Made by a program: the position numbers and the translations under genes. The notes below the pieces were generated by a model. That model was not told the DNA's origin. It did no database searches and was given only the letters and a program-made list of their open reading frames with translations. From Nocardioides jishulii (GTDB lineage Bacteria; Actinomycetota; Actinomycetes; Propionibacteriales; Nocardioidaceae), in contig NZ_CP040748.1 in assembly GCF_006007965.1 (NCBI RefSeq), forward strand, positions 248,001-312,000: a stretch of 64,000 bases of DNA, read 5' to 3'. Of the stretch, positions 25,815-33,813 are shown in pieces (positions within the stretch are counted from its first letter, which is position 1; every line of letters begins with the position of its first letter).

Positions 25815-25890
25815 TGGAGCGGACGACGAGACTCGAACTCGCGACATCGACCTTGGGAAGGTCGCGCTCTACCAACTGAGCTACGTCCGC
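25815..25890 (-). tRNA. tRNA-Gly (anticodon CCC)
   Basis: The minus strand reads GCGGACGTAGCTCAGTTGG at the 5' end, giving a D-arm, then an anticodon stem CGACC/GGTCG with loop TTCCCAA (anticodon CCC), a T-arm with GTTCGAGTC, and an acceptor end CGTCCGC plus encoded TCCA. All four stems pair; CCA is encoded. It reads GGG glycine codons. Confidence 0.95.
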
Positions 25891-25921
25891 AACACCGGGC
25901 TGGGCCCGGCTGCTCGGAATG

Positions 25922-26683
25922 TTAGCCGATGCGCTCCAAGGCGGGGTGCTTGGGCGAGACGGAGTCGCCCGAGGAGCGCCCGGTCAGTCGACGGTGGATC
26001 CACGGACCGAGGAACTCCCGGGTCCAGCGGGCGTTCTCGGCCAGGGCCTCCTTGCGAGTCAGCACGGGCGCCGGGGGGACGTCGTCGCGCACCAGGTCGT
26101 GGGGCAGGCCGAGGGCGTCGAGCACCTGGATCGCCATGTAGTGGTGGCCGTGGGAGTTGAGGTGCATCCGGTCGGGGTCCAGGTGGGTGACCAGGTCGAC
26201 GTCGCGCATGCGCCACTGGTCGACCAGGGTCACGTCGCGGGCGTCGGCGATCTCGCGCACCCACTCGTTGAAGAGCGCCATCCGGCCGCGCATCGCGGAG
26301 TAGATGCCGTAGGACCCCGGGTCGAAGAGCGTGAACATGACGACCTTCGCGCCGCTGGCGGCCAGTCGCTCGATCGCGGCGTCGTAGCGCTGGGCCAGGT
26401 GGTCGATGTCGACCTTCGGGCGCAGCACGTCGTTGCCGCCACCGTGGATGGTGATCAGGTCAGGCCTCAGCGCGAGCGCCGGCTCGACCTGCTCGTCGAT
26501 GATCTGCGGGAGCTTGCGACCGCGGATCGCGAGGTTCGCGTACCGGAACTCCGGGTCGGCTGCGGCGAGCGCCTCGGCCACGCGATCGGCCCAGCCGCGC
26601 AGGCCGTTGGGGCGGGTGGGGTCGTTGTCGCCGACGCCCTCGGTGAAGGAGTCGCCCAGGGCGACGTACCGCTTGAAGCTCAT
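25922..26683 (-). CDS. SGNH/GDSL-family hydrolase
   Basis: A 253-residue serine hydrolase of the SGNH fold. Block I is YVALGDSFTEG near the N-terminus (nucleophile Ser in GDSFTEG), the oxyanion GGGND block lies near residue 84, and the catalytic Asp/His block is DPDRMHLNSHGHHYM. No signal peptide is present, so it is probably cytoplasmic; relatives act as lipases, esterases or thioesterases. The ATG at 26683 begins directly at MSFKRYVALGDS; an ATG 9 bp upstream is possible. It is divergent from dcd. Confidence 0.85.
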   Translation of the reverse strand: MSFKRYVALGDSFTEGVGDNDPTRPNGLRGWADRVAEALAAADPEFRYANLAIRGRKLPQIIDEQVEPALALRPDLITIHGGGNDVLRPKVDIDHLAQRYDAAIERLAASGAKVVMFTLFDPGSYGIYSAMRGRMALFNEWVREIADARDVTLVDQWRMRDVDLVTHLDPDRMHLNSHGHHYMAIQVLDALGLPHDLVRDDVPPAPVLTRKEALAENARWTREFLGPWIHRRLTGRSSGDSVSPKHPALERIG

Positions 26684-26747
26684 GGGCCCCATTCTCGGGT
26701 GTCGGTGCAAACCAGCGGCGGGCAGGTCGCGCGGGTAGGGTTCGACC

Positions 26748-27326
26748 GTGCTGCTCTCAGACCGCGACATCAAGGTGGAGCTCGACGCCCACCGCATCGG
26801 CATCTCCCCCTGGGACCCCGAGATGCTCCAGCCGTCGAGCATCGACATCCGCCTCGACCGGTTCTTCCGCGTCTTCGAGAACCACCGTTACCCGCACATC
26901 GACCCGGCCGCCGACCAGTCCGACCTCACCCGGATGGTCGAGCCGGAGGGCGACGAGCCGTTCATCCTGCACCCCGGCGAGTTCGTCCTGGGGTCGACGT
27001 ACGAGGTGTGCTCGCTGCCCGACGACATCGCTGCGCGCGTCGAGGGCAAGTCGTCGCTGGGCCGTCTCGGCCTGCTGACCCACGCCACTGCGGGGTTCGT
27101 CGACCCCGGATTCTCGGGTCACGTCACGCTCGAGCTGGCCAACGTCGCCACGCTGCCGATCAAGCTCTACCCCGGCATGAAGATCGGTCAGCTCTGCTTC
27201 TTCCGGCTCTCCTCGCCGGCCGAGCACCCCTACGGCTCGCAGAAGTACGGCTCGCGCTACCAGGGCCAGCGCGGTCCGACGCCGTCGCGCTCGTACGCGA
27301 ACTTCCACCGTACGCAGATCGGCTGA
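26748..27326 (+). CDS. dcd: dCTP deaminase
   Basis: A 192-residue enzyme of pyrimidine deoxynucleotide synthesis. Motifs of the trimeric dCTP deaminase/dUTPase fold are intact: [78 protein letters not shown] and [12 protein letters not shown]. Mycobacterial relatives of this length are bifunctional, producing dUMP directly; that is likely but not provable here. The GTG at 26748 is the only sensible start. Confidence 0.95.
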   Translation: MLLSDRDIKVELDAHRIGISPWDPEMLQPSSIDIRLDRFFRVFENHRYPHIDPAADQSDLTRMVEPEGDEPFILHPGEFVLGSTYEVCSLPDDIAARVEGKSSLGRLGLLTHATAGFVDPGFSGHVTLELANVATLPIKLYPGMKIGQLCFFRLSSPAEHPYGSQKYGSRYQGQRGPTPSRSYANFHRTQIG

Positions 27327-27406
27327 GCGCCTCCCGCTCACGCTTCCTCGCTGCAGATGCTCACCACTGCGCCCCGGCGCAGAGGCCTTGCCCTTCCCCC
27401 TGGTAC

Positions 27407-27425
27407 TCAGGTTAGGCTCACCTAA
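27407..27425. promoter_or_regulatory. DtxR/IdeR iron box
   Basis: TCAGGTTAGGCTCACCTAA matches 17 of 19 positions of the known DtxR/IdeR consensus TTAGGTTAGSCTAACCTAA. It lies 47 bp upstream of the siderophore-interacting protein start, so that gene should be repressed in iron-replete cells. Confidence 0.85.
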
Positions 27426-27471
27426 CCCGAGCGTGCGGCGGCGTCGACGCCTGCCGCGAGAGCGAGATGTG

Positions 27472-28464
27472 ATGAGCGTGACGACCGAGGAGACGGGCAG
27501 CCGGGAGGCGCGGGCCCAGGAGGTCAACGCTGACAAGGCCGGTGCCGACCAGCTGCGCATGGTGCTGACCGAGGTGACCGTCAGCTCCGTCGAACGACTC
27601 TCGCCCAGCTTCATCCGCCTCGAGCTCGCCAGCGAGGGGCTCGCCGACATCGGCCAGCCCGTCGACGGCGACCCGTGGTGGGACCAGCGCTTCAAGCTCG
27701 TCGTGCCGCACGAGGACGGCGGACTCTCCGACGTCTCGCAGGCCGACGACAGCTGGGTGTCGACCTGGCTGGACCGTCCGGTGGAGGAGCGCGGCCACAT
27801 GCGCACCTACACCGTGCGTGAGGTTCGCGGCCGTGGCGCCGCGACGACCGTCGTCGTGGACATCGTCGTGCACCCCGGAGTGGGCGGGCCCGGTGCCGAC
27901 TTCGCCACCGGCGCCCGTGTGGGTGACCGTGCGGTGGCCCTGCTGCCGCGTCGCGGTGTCCCCTTCGGCGGTATCGAGTTCGTGCCGCCGGCCGGGGCCG
28001 AGCTGTTGCTCGTCGGCGACGAGACGGCCGTGCCCGCCATCTGCTCGATCCTGGAGAACCTCCCCGACGACGCGCGCGGCGCCGCCTTCCTCGAGGTGCC
28101 CTACGCCCGCGACGTGCTGCCCAGCCCGGCGCCCGCCGGCGTCGAGGTGCGGTGGCTGGCTCGCGAGGGGCGCCCGCACGGCGAGGCGCTCACCGAGGCC
28201 GTGACCGCGTACGTCGGTGGCTCCGGCACCCCTCTCGACGAGCCGTCGGAGGTGGACGAGGGGCTCTGGGAGACCCCGACCTGGTCGTCGTCGGGCGAGG
28301 AGGTCGAGCCGGTCGCCGAGGCTGTCCGGACCTACGCGTGGATCGCGGGGGAGGCCGGCACGGTGACCAGCCTGCGCCGCTACCTCGTCAAGGAGCAGGG
28401 CTGGGACCGCAGCCAGGTGGCCTTCATGGGCTACTGGCGTCGCGGTGTCGCCATGAAGTCCTGA
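27472..28464 (+). CDS. Siderophore-interacting flavoprotein (ferric-siderophore reductase)
   Basis: A 330-residue SIP-family protein that reduces ferric siderophores with NAD(P)H via FAD to release iron in the cytoplasm. An FAD-binding barrel (including HMRTYTVREVRG) is followed by a nucleotide-binding half with LLLVGDETAVPAICSILENL and the C-terminal signature WIAGEAGTVTSLRRYLVKEQ then VAFMGYWRRG. The ATG at 27472 places the N-terminus at MSVTTEETG. The longer open frame would run through the iron box, so it is rejected. Iron-dependent regulation is indicated by the box upstream. Confidence 0.92.
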   Translation: MSVTTEETGSREARAQEVNADKAGADQLRMVLTEVTVSSVERLSPSFIRLELASEGLADIGQPVDGDPWWDQRFKLVVPHEDGGLSDVSQADDSWVSTWLDRPVEERGHMRTYTVREVRGRGAATTVVVDIVVHPGVGGPGADFATGARVGDRAVALLPRRGVPFGGIEFVPPAGAELLLVGDETAVPAICSILENLPDDARGAAFLEVPYARDVLPSPAPAGVEVRWLAREGRPHGEALTEAVTAYVGGSGTPLDEPSEVDEGLWETPTWSSSGEEVEPVAEAVRTYAWIAGEAGTVTSLRRYLVKEQGWDRSQVAFMGYWRRGVAMKS

Positions 28465-28502
28465 CGCCGGAGTCCCACCCCTGCGAGGGCAGGCAACGCC
28501 CG

Positions 28503-28793
28503 TCAGGCGATCTGCTTGAAGGGGTCGTGCTCGGCGAGCAGCCGGTCGATGCGGGCCTGGTCGAGGCGCTGGTGCACCGACTGACTCTCCTGGTTGTCGC
28601 GCACCACCTTGCCGAGGGTGAAGGTCGAGGAGACCAGGAAGAGCGACGTCATGCCGAGGAAGGCACGCGCCCAGGGGTCGAGGGGCAGGAAGAGCACGGC
28701 CCACGCGACGCCGACCAGGGCGACGCCGAAGGCGATGGCGGCCTGCACGAAGAAGGCCTGGGTGTTCTTGGCGGAGGGCGAGTTCTTGTCCAT
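28503..28793 (-). CDS. YiaA/YiaB-family membrane protein
   Basis: A 96-residue inner-membrane protein with two helices: TQAFFVQAAIAFGVALVGVA and ARAFLGMTSLFLVSSTFTLG, followed by KVVRDNQE and a polar C-terminus. This matches the YiaA/YiaB two-helix domain. Function is unknown; relatives are linked loosely to stress responses. ATG at 28793; lone gene. Confidence 0.85.
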   Translation of the reverse strand: MDKNSPSAKNTQAFFVQAAIAFGVALVGVAWAVLFLPLDPWARAFLGMTSLFLVSSTFTLGKVVRDNQESQSVHQRLDQARIDRLLAEHDPFKQIA

Positions 28794-29040
28794 GCGTCCC
28801 AGACTGCTGGCCCGCCGCGGGCCGGGGATGTGTGCAGGTACTCATTCGCGGATGGGTAGCCGCACGCGTCGGGGAGGGTGGCCCTCGCGGGCGTCGACAC
28901 AACTGGGGAGGGGATGCTGCGTCGATGGCCCGCGAGGGCCGTGGCGCGACGTCTCCGTGAACCGGCGGTGTGGGGTGTCCGCCGCGGTGACGCGCGCCGT
29001 CTGGGGGCTCCCGAGAAGGGATGCCGCATGGCCGGACCCG

Positions 29041-30627
29041 TCAGGCCTTGCGGAGCTCGTGCTTCATGACCTTACCCGTGGACGTACGGGGCAGGCCATC
29101 TGCGAACACGATGTCACGAGGGACCTTGTATCCGGCAATCCATTCGCGGGCGTGGGCCACCACGTCGTCGACGGTCAGGGTGGCGCCGGGCTCGGTGATG
29201 ACGAACGCCCGCGGGCGCTCGCCCCACTTCTCGTCGGGCACGCCCACCACGGCGACGTCGACGATCTGCGGGTGGCGCAGCAGGGCCTGCTCGACCTCGA
29301 CGGTGGAGATGTTCTCGCCGCCCGAGATCACGATGTCCTTCGCGCGGTCGCGCACCTGGACGTAGCCGTCCGGGTGCATGACGCCCAGGTCGCCGGTGTG
29401 GAACCAGCCGCCGTGGAAGGCCTCCTCGGTGGCGTCGGGGTTGCGGAAGTAGCCGAGCATGATGTTGTTGCCGCGCAGCACGATCTCGCCCAGGGTCTCG
29501 CCGTCGGCGGGCACGTCGTTCATGTCCAGGTCGACGACGCGGGCGCGCTCGGCCTGGACCATCCCGACGCCCTGGCGCGAGAGCAGGTTGGCGCGCTCGG
29601 CGGCCGGCAGCGTCGGCCAGCCCTCCTGGTGCTCGCAGATGGTGAAGGGGCCGTAGCTCTCGGTCAGTCCGTAGACGTGGACGACGTGGATGCCGATCTC
29701 CTCCAGCGCCGCGATCACGGTCGGGGCGGGCGGAGCGCCAGCGGTGGTGATGCGCAGGGGGCGGTCGAGCGGGTGGGCCTGCTCGGCGCCGGCGATGGTC
29801 GTGCAGACCGCGGGGGCGCCACAGATGTGGCTGGTGCCCAGGTCGTCGATCGCGTGCCAGACGGCCTCGGCGCGCACCTCGCGCAGGCAGATCTGGGTGC
29901 CGCCTGCGGCGGTCACGGCCCACGCCGTGCACCAGCCGTTGCAGTGGAACATCGGCAGCGTCCAGAGGTACTTCGACTCCGGCGTGAACTGGTTGTGCAC
30001 CACCGAGCCCAGCGAGGCGAGGTAGGCGCCGCGGTGGGAGTACATGACGCCCTTGGGGGTGCCGGTGGTGCCGGAGGTGTAGTTGATCGAGATGACACCC
30101 TGCTCGTCGTCGACCGCCCACGGGAGCGGTTCGCTGACGCCCGCGGCGACGTACGACGCGTAGTCGCCGGTCACCTCGGCGCTCCCCGACGGCGCGTGGC
30201 GTGACTCGGAGTCGTTGACCTCGATGACCTTGGCGAGGCCCGGCACCAGCTCGCGGATGCCCTCGATGCGCTCGACCAGCTCGCTGTCGACCAGGAGGAC
30301 CCGGGCCTGGCAGTGGTTGAGGATCTGGGCGATCTCGGGTCGGGTCAGGCGGGTGTTGAGGGCGACCAGCACCGTCTTCGCCAGCGGGGCGGCGAAGTGG
30401 GCGAAGATCGACTCAGGCACGTTGGGGGTCAGCACCGCGACCCGCTCCCCGGGAGCCACGTCGCGCGCCAGCGCCGCCGCGAGCGCCTGCGTCTCGTCGG
30501 CGAACTGCGCGTAGGTGTAGCTGCGCTCGCCGTGCAGGATCGCGGTCTTGTCGGGGAAGACCTCCGCCGAGCGCTCGAGGAAGCGCAGCGGCGTGAGGGC
30601 AGAGTGGTTCGCGGGCGTGGTCGACAC
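29041..30627 (-). CDS. Long-chain fatty acyl-CoA synthetase (AMP-forming)
   Basis: A 528-residue adenylate-forming ligase that activates a carboxylic acid to an acyl-CoA. All core motifs are present: P-loop YTSGTTGTPKGVMYSHRG, LPMFHCNGW, VYGLTESYGP, GWFHTGDLG, RAKDIVISGGENIS and the C-terminal catalytic lysine in STGKVMKHELRK. The group includes acyl-CoA ligases related to medium/long-chain FadD and dimethylsulfoniopropionate-type ligases, so chain specificity is uncertain. The GTG at 30627 starts VSTTPANHSALTPLRFLERSA, a standard family opening; the open frame extends further upstream through proline-rich shadow sequence. The 255-bp upstream gap has a short tandem CTGGAACGTCTGGG duplication around 30681. 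Confidence 0.9.
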   Translation of the reverse strand: MSTTPANHSALTPLRFLERSAEVFPDKTAILHGERSYTYAQFADETQALAAALARDVAPGERVAVLTPNVPESIFAHFAAPLAKTVLVALNTRLTRPEIAQILNHCQARVLLVDSELVERIEGIRELVPGLAKVIEVNDSESRHAPSGSAEVTGDYASYVAAGVSEPLPWAVDDEQGVISINYTSGTTGTPKGVMYSHRGAYLASLGSVVHNQFTPESKYLWTLPMFHCNGWCTAWAVTAAGGTQICLREVRAEAVWHAIDDLGTSHICGAPAVCTTIAGAEQAHPLDRPLRITTAGAPPAPTVIAALEEIGIHVVHVYGLTESYGPFTICEHQEGWPTLPAAERANLLSRQGVGMVQAERARVVDLDMNDVPADGETLGEIVLRGNNIMLGYFRNPDATEEAFHGGWFHTGDLGVMHPDGYVQVRDRAKDIVISGGENISTVEVEQALLRHPQIVDVAVVGVPDEKWGERPRAFVITEPGATLTVDDVVAHAREWIAGYKVPRDIVFADGLPRTSTGKVMKHELRKA

Positions 30628-30882
30628 AGTGGGGCTCCGTGAAGTCGCAGGGGGGATGGAACAGCTGGGGGAACGGCGGGGCTGGAACGTCTGGGCTGGA
30701 ACGTCTGGGGAGGGAGGGGCAGGTCGGGGCAGGGCGGGGCTCGTCGTTGAGCGGGCGCACGTCAGCGACGAGCGTTGCGCTGAGCGTACGAACGCAGCCC
30801 CCGGACCTCCAGCATGTTGCGCTGAATCGTCCGAGGGCTGCGACGAGTGGTCGCCGGCGCGTGGATGTCCGCCGGCGACCAC

Positions 30883-32370
30883 TCAGGCGGGTACGACTTC
30901 CGACTCCCGGGTCGGGGAGCCGACGGTCGTGCTCGACGAGGTGGGCCGCTGCTGGCGCGGGATGAGGAGCGCGACGAGCGCGCCGGCCAGGGCGGCGCCG
31001 GCGCCGATGAAGAAGCAGGTCTGGAAGGCGCTCTCCGACGGGATCGCGAAGCCGCCCATGTCCATGGTCCTGCTGGTGAGCACGGCGGCCATCGCGGCAC
31101 CGGCGATGGTGGTGCCCATCGAGCGCATCAGGGAGTTGACGCCCACGCTCGATCCGGCCTCCTCGACGGGGACGTTGTCGAGGATCAGGGTCGGGAACGA
31201 GGCGTAGCCGATGCCGACGCCGGCCGAGGAGATGAGGACGCTGACCATCAGCTTCCACGGCTCGTCCATCATGAACGCCCCGAAGGTGTAGCCGACCGCG
31301 ATCACGACCGCGCCGATCGACAGGGTCAGACGGGCACCGATCGTCGTCATCAGCCGGGCCGAGAGCGGGGCGAAGACGAGCATCATCAGGCCGCCGGGGA
31401 ACATCCACAGCCCGGCCTCGAGGATCGTCTGACCCAGGCCGTAGCCGGTGCGCTCGTCCATCTGGAGCAGCTGCGGGACGACGATGGAGGAGGCCATCAT
31501 GCCGAAGCCGATGAGCACGGCGGCGAGGTTGGTGAAGAGCACCGGGCGCCGTGCGGTCGTACGCAGGTCGACCAGCGGGTCGTGGTGGCGCAGCTCGAAG
31601 ACGCCGAAGACCAGCAGCACGAGGAGTCCGCCGACGATGCAGCTCCAGGTGGTCGTGTCGGTCCAGCCCCAGGTGGAGCCCTTCGAGATGCCGACCAGCA
31701 GGGAGACGAGGCCGATCGCCATGAGCACCACGCCGACGAAGTCGATGCGGGCCGGGTGGGTGTCGTTGACCGTCGGGACGACGAGCGCGGTCAGCACGAG
31801 CACGACGACGGCGAGCCCGGTGGAGACGTAGAAGAGCGCGTGCCAGTCGAAGGTCTGGGCGATCCAGGCAGCCAGCGGCAGGCCGAGCGCGCCACCGACG
31901 CCGAGCGTGGCGGAGACGGTGGCCACGGCCGTGCCCTGCTTCTCCTTCGGTGCGAGCTCACGCACGGCGGAGATGGCGACGGGGATGTAGCCCATGGCGA
32001 CGCCCTGGAGGGCGCGACCGACGAGGAACGGGATGAGGCCGGTGGCCACGGCGCAGAGCAGCGAGGCGACGACCAGGATGGCGGCGGAGGCGACCATCAC
32101 GCGCTTCTTGCCGTACATGTCGGCCAGGCGTCCGGTCACGGGCATCGAGACGCCGGCGGCGAGCAGGGTGGCGGTGATGGCCCACGAGGCGTTGGCCGCC
32201 GACGTGTTGAGCAGGTCGGGCAGCTCGCTCTGGATCGGGATGACCAGCGACTGCATGAGCGCGCCCGCGAGGCTGCCGAAGCAGAGGGTGACGATGACCG
32301 CGGTGGCACGGGATCCGGTGACCGGCGTGACGCCGGAAGCGACTGACTCGGTGGGGGAGGGGTGGTTCAC
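30883..32370 (-). CDS. MFS drug/proton antiporter (DHA2, 14-TM type)
   Basis: A 495-residue membrane transporter with about 14 helices. The conserved loop GRLADMYGKKRVM between helices 2 and 3 and the helix-5 motif GVGGALGLPLAAWIA define the drug:H+ antiporter-2 family (EmrB/QacA-like). It probably exports toxic organic compounds. It starts at a GTG and is divergent from a MarR-family regulator, with two operator-like palindromes between them, a standard arrangement for inducible efflux. Confidence 0.88.
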   Translation of the reverse strand: MNHPSPTESVASGVTPVTGSRATAVIVTLCFGSLAGALMQSLVIPIQSELPDLLNTSAANASWAITATLLAAGVSMPVTGRLADMYGKKRVMVASAAILVVASLLCAVATGLIPFLVGRALQGVAMGYIPVAISAVRELAPKEKQGTAVATVSATLGVGGALGLPLAAWIAQTFDWHALFYVSTGLAVVVLVLTALVVPTVNDTHPARIDFVGVVLMAIGLVSLLVGISKGSTWGWTDTTTWSCIVGGLLVLLVFGVFELRHHDPLVDLRTTARRPVLFTNLAAVLIGFGMMASSIVVPQLLQMDERTGYGLGQTILEAGLWMFPGGLMMLVFAPLSARLMTTIGARLTLSIGAVVIAVGYTFGAFMMDEPWKLMVSVLISSAGVGIGYASFPTLILDNVPVEEAGSSVGVNSLMRSMGTTIAGAAMAAVLTSRTMDMGGFAIPSESAFQTCFFIGAGAALAGALVALLIPRQQRPTSSSTTVGSPTRESEVVPA

Positions 32371-32387
32371 TCACGTCCTGACTGCAG

Positions 32388-32427
32388 ATGTGTAACGTAC
32401 ATATTGGGCCAATGTGTAGCCTACATA
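32388..32427. promoter_or_regulatory. Twin MarR-type operator boxes
   Basis: ATGTGTAACGTACATA (32388-32403) and ATGTGTAGCCTACATA (32412-32427) are direct copies, 14 of 16 bases identical, 24 bp apart; each is a near-palindrome of TGTGTA/TACATA arms. Placed between the divergent MFS and MarR genes, they are the likely repressor sites and overlap the AT-rich promoter region. Confidence 0.7.
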
Positions 32428-32458
32428 CGCCAGCCCGGTCGGCGCGAGGAGGAGCGGT

Positions 32459-32932
32459 ATGAGACAGGTCACGGACGCGTTGGCGGCGACGCCGGTGTGG
32501 GACGTCCTCGTGGCCGTGTCACGCCTGGGTCGCGCGAGCCGACTCGCCGAGGCCCACGACGCGATGGGCACCGCGGAGCGACGGTTGCTGTGGCTGCTCT
32601 CGGACGACCAGCCGCGCACGATGCGTGAGGTCTCCGAGGAGCTGCTGCTCGAGCAGTCGACGGTCAACCGCCAGGTCAATGCTGCTCTCGCCGCCGGCCT
32701 GGTCGAACGTCGTGTCGAGCCGGGGGAGCAGGCCCGGCGGGTGGCGCTCACGGAGAAGGGTCTGCGCGAGTTCGCCGCTGACGTGGAGAAGGGCGCCCGG
32801 CGCTTCCGCGTCGCCCTGGAGGCGGTGCCGGCCGATCGGGTGGAGGAGTTCACCGAGATGCTGCTGGCCTTCGCCACGGCCTACAAGGACGACGTCGAGC
32901 ACGAGCTTCAGGCCGACTCGCGAGGCCACTGA
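32459..32932 (+). CDS. MarR-family transcriptional regulator
   Basis: A 157-residue winged-helix regulator. The recognition region is RTMREVSEELLLEQSTVNRQ followed by AALAAGLVERRVEPGEQARRVALTEKG, the typical MarR helix and wing. The predicted role is ligand-relieved repression of the divergent MFS transporter and itself. GAGGAGGAG lies upstream of the ATG. Confidence 0.88.
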   Translation: MRQVTDALAATPVWDVLVAVSRLGRASRLAEAHDAMGTAERRLLWLLSDDQPRTMREVSEELLLEQSTVNRQVNAALAAGLVERRVEPGEQARRVALTEKGLREFAADVEKGARRFRVALEAVPADRVEEFTEMLLAFATAYKDDVEHELQADSRGH

Positions 32933-32948
32933 GCCCCCTTGGGTCGGC

Positions 32949-33003
32949 CGAGTGTGCACGAGATGTCGTCGAGGGCTTGTTGGGCGGCATCTTCTGCACA
33001 CTC
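32949..33003. repeat. GAGTGTGCA-type palindromic repeat, copy 1
   Basis: Arms CGAGTGTGCACGAGATG and CATCTTCTGCACACTC form an imperfect 55-bp hairpin ending just at the stop of the truncated AbiEi-like gene. A related element lies on the other side of that gene (33701-33756). Confidence 0.7.
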
Positions 33004-33583
33004 ATTTCTGCAGCCGCGGCCAGAGCACGTCCCGACCGGCGCTGGTGAGTGCCGACGTACGCAGCAACTCGTGCCAGCTGCTGAGCCGCCGGCGGTCGCT
33101 GGCGCGGCCCAGGCTCCGGTCGACGTCGGCCAGCATCTCGTCGGAGCGGAGCAGGAGGTCGACGGTGACGAGCTCCTGGTGGAGCGCTGAGTCGACAGCC
33201 ATGAGGGCGTCGAGGTCGGCCAGGTCGCGGCACAGGCACAGGAGGACGTCGGCTGTCGGGGCCACTCGGAGACCCTGCACCATGCGGTGCGCCTCGCTGG
33301 GGAGCGACCTCGACGCGCGCAGGCCGCGGCGGCGTACGGGGTGGGCGCCGGGTGGCAGGGCGGCCAGAGTGACCAGGTCGGCGGGTAGCGGGGGCAGCCA
33401 GAGGCCGAGCAACCGGGCGGCGGTGACGTGGGTGAAGCAGGCATCGCTCGGCAGGACGCTGGCCCATGCCCTGAGGGTGGCGAGCTCGGGCGCCCGGGCC
33501 CCGCGGTGCCGGTGGGCTCCGCGGGTCACAGGGACGTAGGCGGCCCCTGCTCGTTGTCCGCTGCGGGTCGTACGCGTGTCCAT
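33002..33583 (-). CDS. Truncated AbiEi/DUF559-family protein
   Basis: A 193-residue protein containing LPSDACFTHVTAARLLGLWL, then AHPVRRRGLRASRSL and VDSALHQELVTVDLLLRSDEML. These match the middle part of the abundant actinobacterial DUF559/AbiEi-like proteins, which usually continue with a ~100-residue DUF559 (vsr-like nuclease) domain. Here the frame stops after LRTSALTSAGRDVLWPRLQK, so the nuclease-like end is missing. The ATG at 33583 gives MDTRTTRSGQ. It is flanked by two related hairpin repeats; probably a decaying gene, possibly still translated. Confidence 0.55.
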   Translation of the reverse strand: MDTRTTRSGQRAGAAYVPVTRGAHRHRGARAPELATLRAWASVLPSDACFTHVTAARLLGLWLPPLPADLVTLAALPPGAHPVRRRGLRASRSLPSEAHRMVQGLRVAPTADVLLCLCRDLADLDALMAVDSALHQELVTVDLLLRSDEMLADVDRSLGRASDRRRLSSWHELLRTSALTSAGRDVLWPRLQK

Positions 33584-33700
33584 GGCAGCAGGCTGGCCCG
33601 CGTCGAGCTCTCCGGGCGGTGGCGAGGGGGTACGACTCGGGAGGGCTGGGGCCTGTGCGCGCCCGGTGGCGTCCGCGCCCCCATCGAGCGGCCCGAAGAG

Positions 33701-33756
33701 CGAGTGTGCCGAAGATGGCGGAAGCGGCCGTCCCGGGCGCACCATCTGCACACTCG
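33701..33756. repeat. GAGTGTGCA-type palindromic repeat, copy 2
   Basis: Begins CGAGTGTGCCGAAGATGGCG and ends CACCATCTGCACACTCG, an imperfect hairpin sharing the GAGTGTGCnGAnGATG arm with the copy at 32949. The two copies bracket the truncated AbiEi-like gene. Confidence 0.7.
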
Positions 33757-33762
33757 AGAAGA

Positions 33763-33805
33763 ACACAGAAGGCCGCCACCCGGTTCGGGTGGCGGCCTTC
33801 TGTGT
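33763..33805. terminator. Strong hairpin terminator after etfD
   Basis: Arms ACACAGAAGGCCGCCACCC and GGGTGGCGGCCTTCTGTGT with a 5-base loop lie directly downstream of the etfD stop (33814, minus strand). Confidence 0.9.
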
Positions 33806-33813
33806 CTGACGGA

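Noticed and set aside
27388-27471. Upstream extension of the siderophore-interacting protein
   Set aside because: The extra residues would be translated from the iron box and are arginine-rich without family support.
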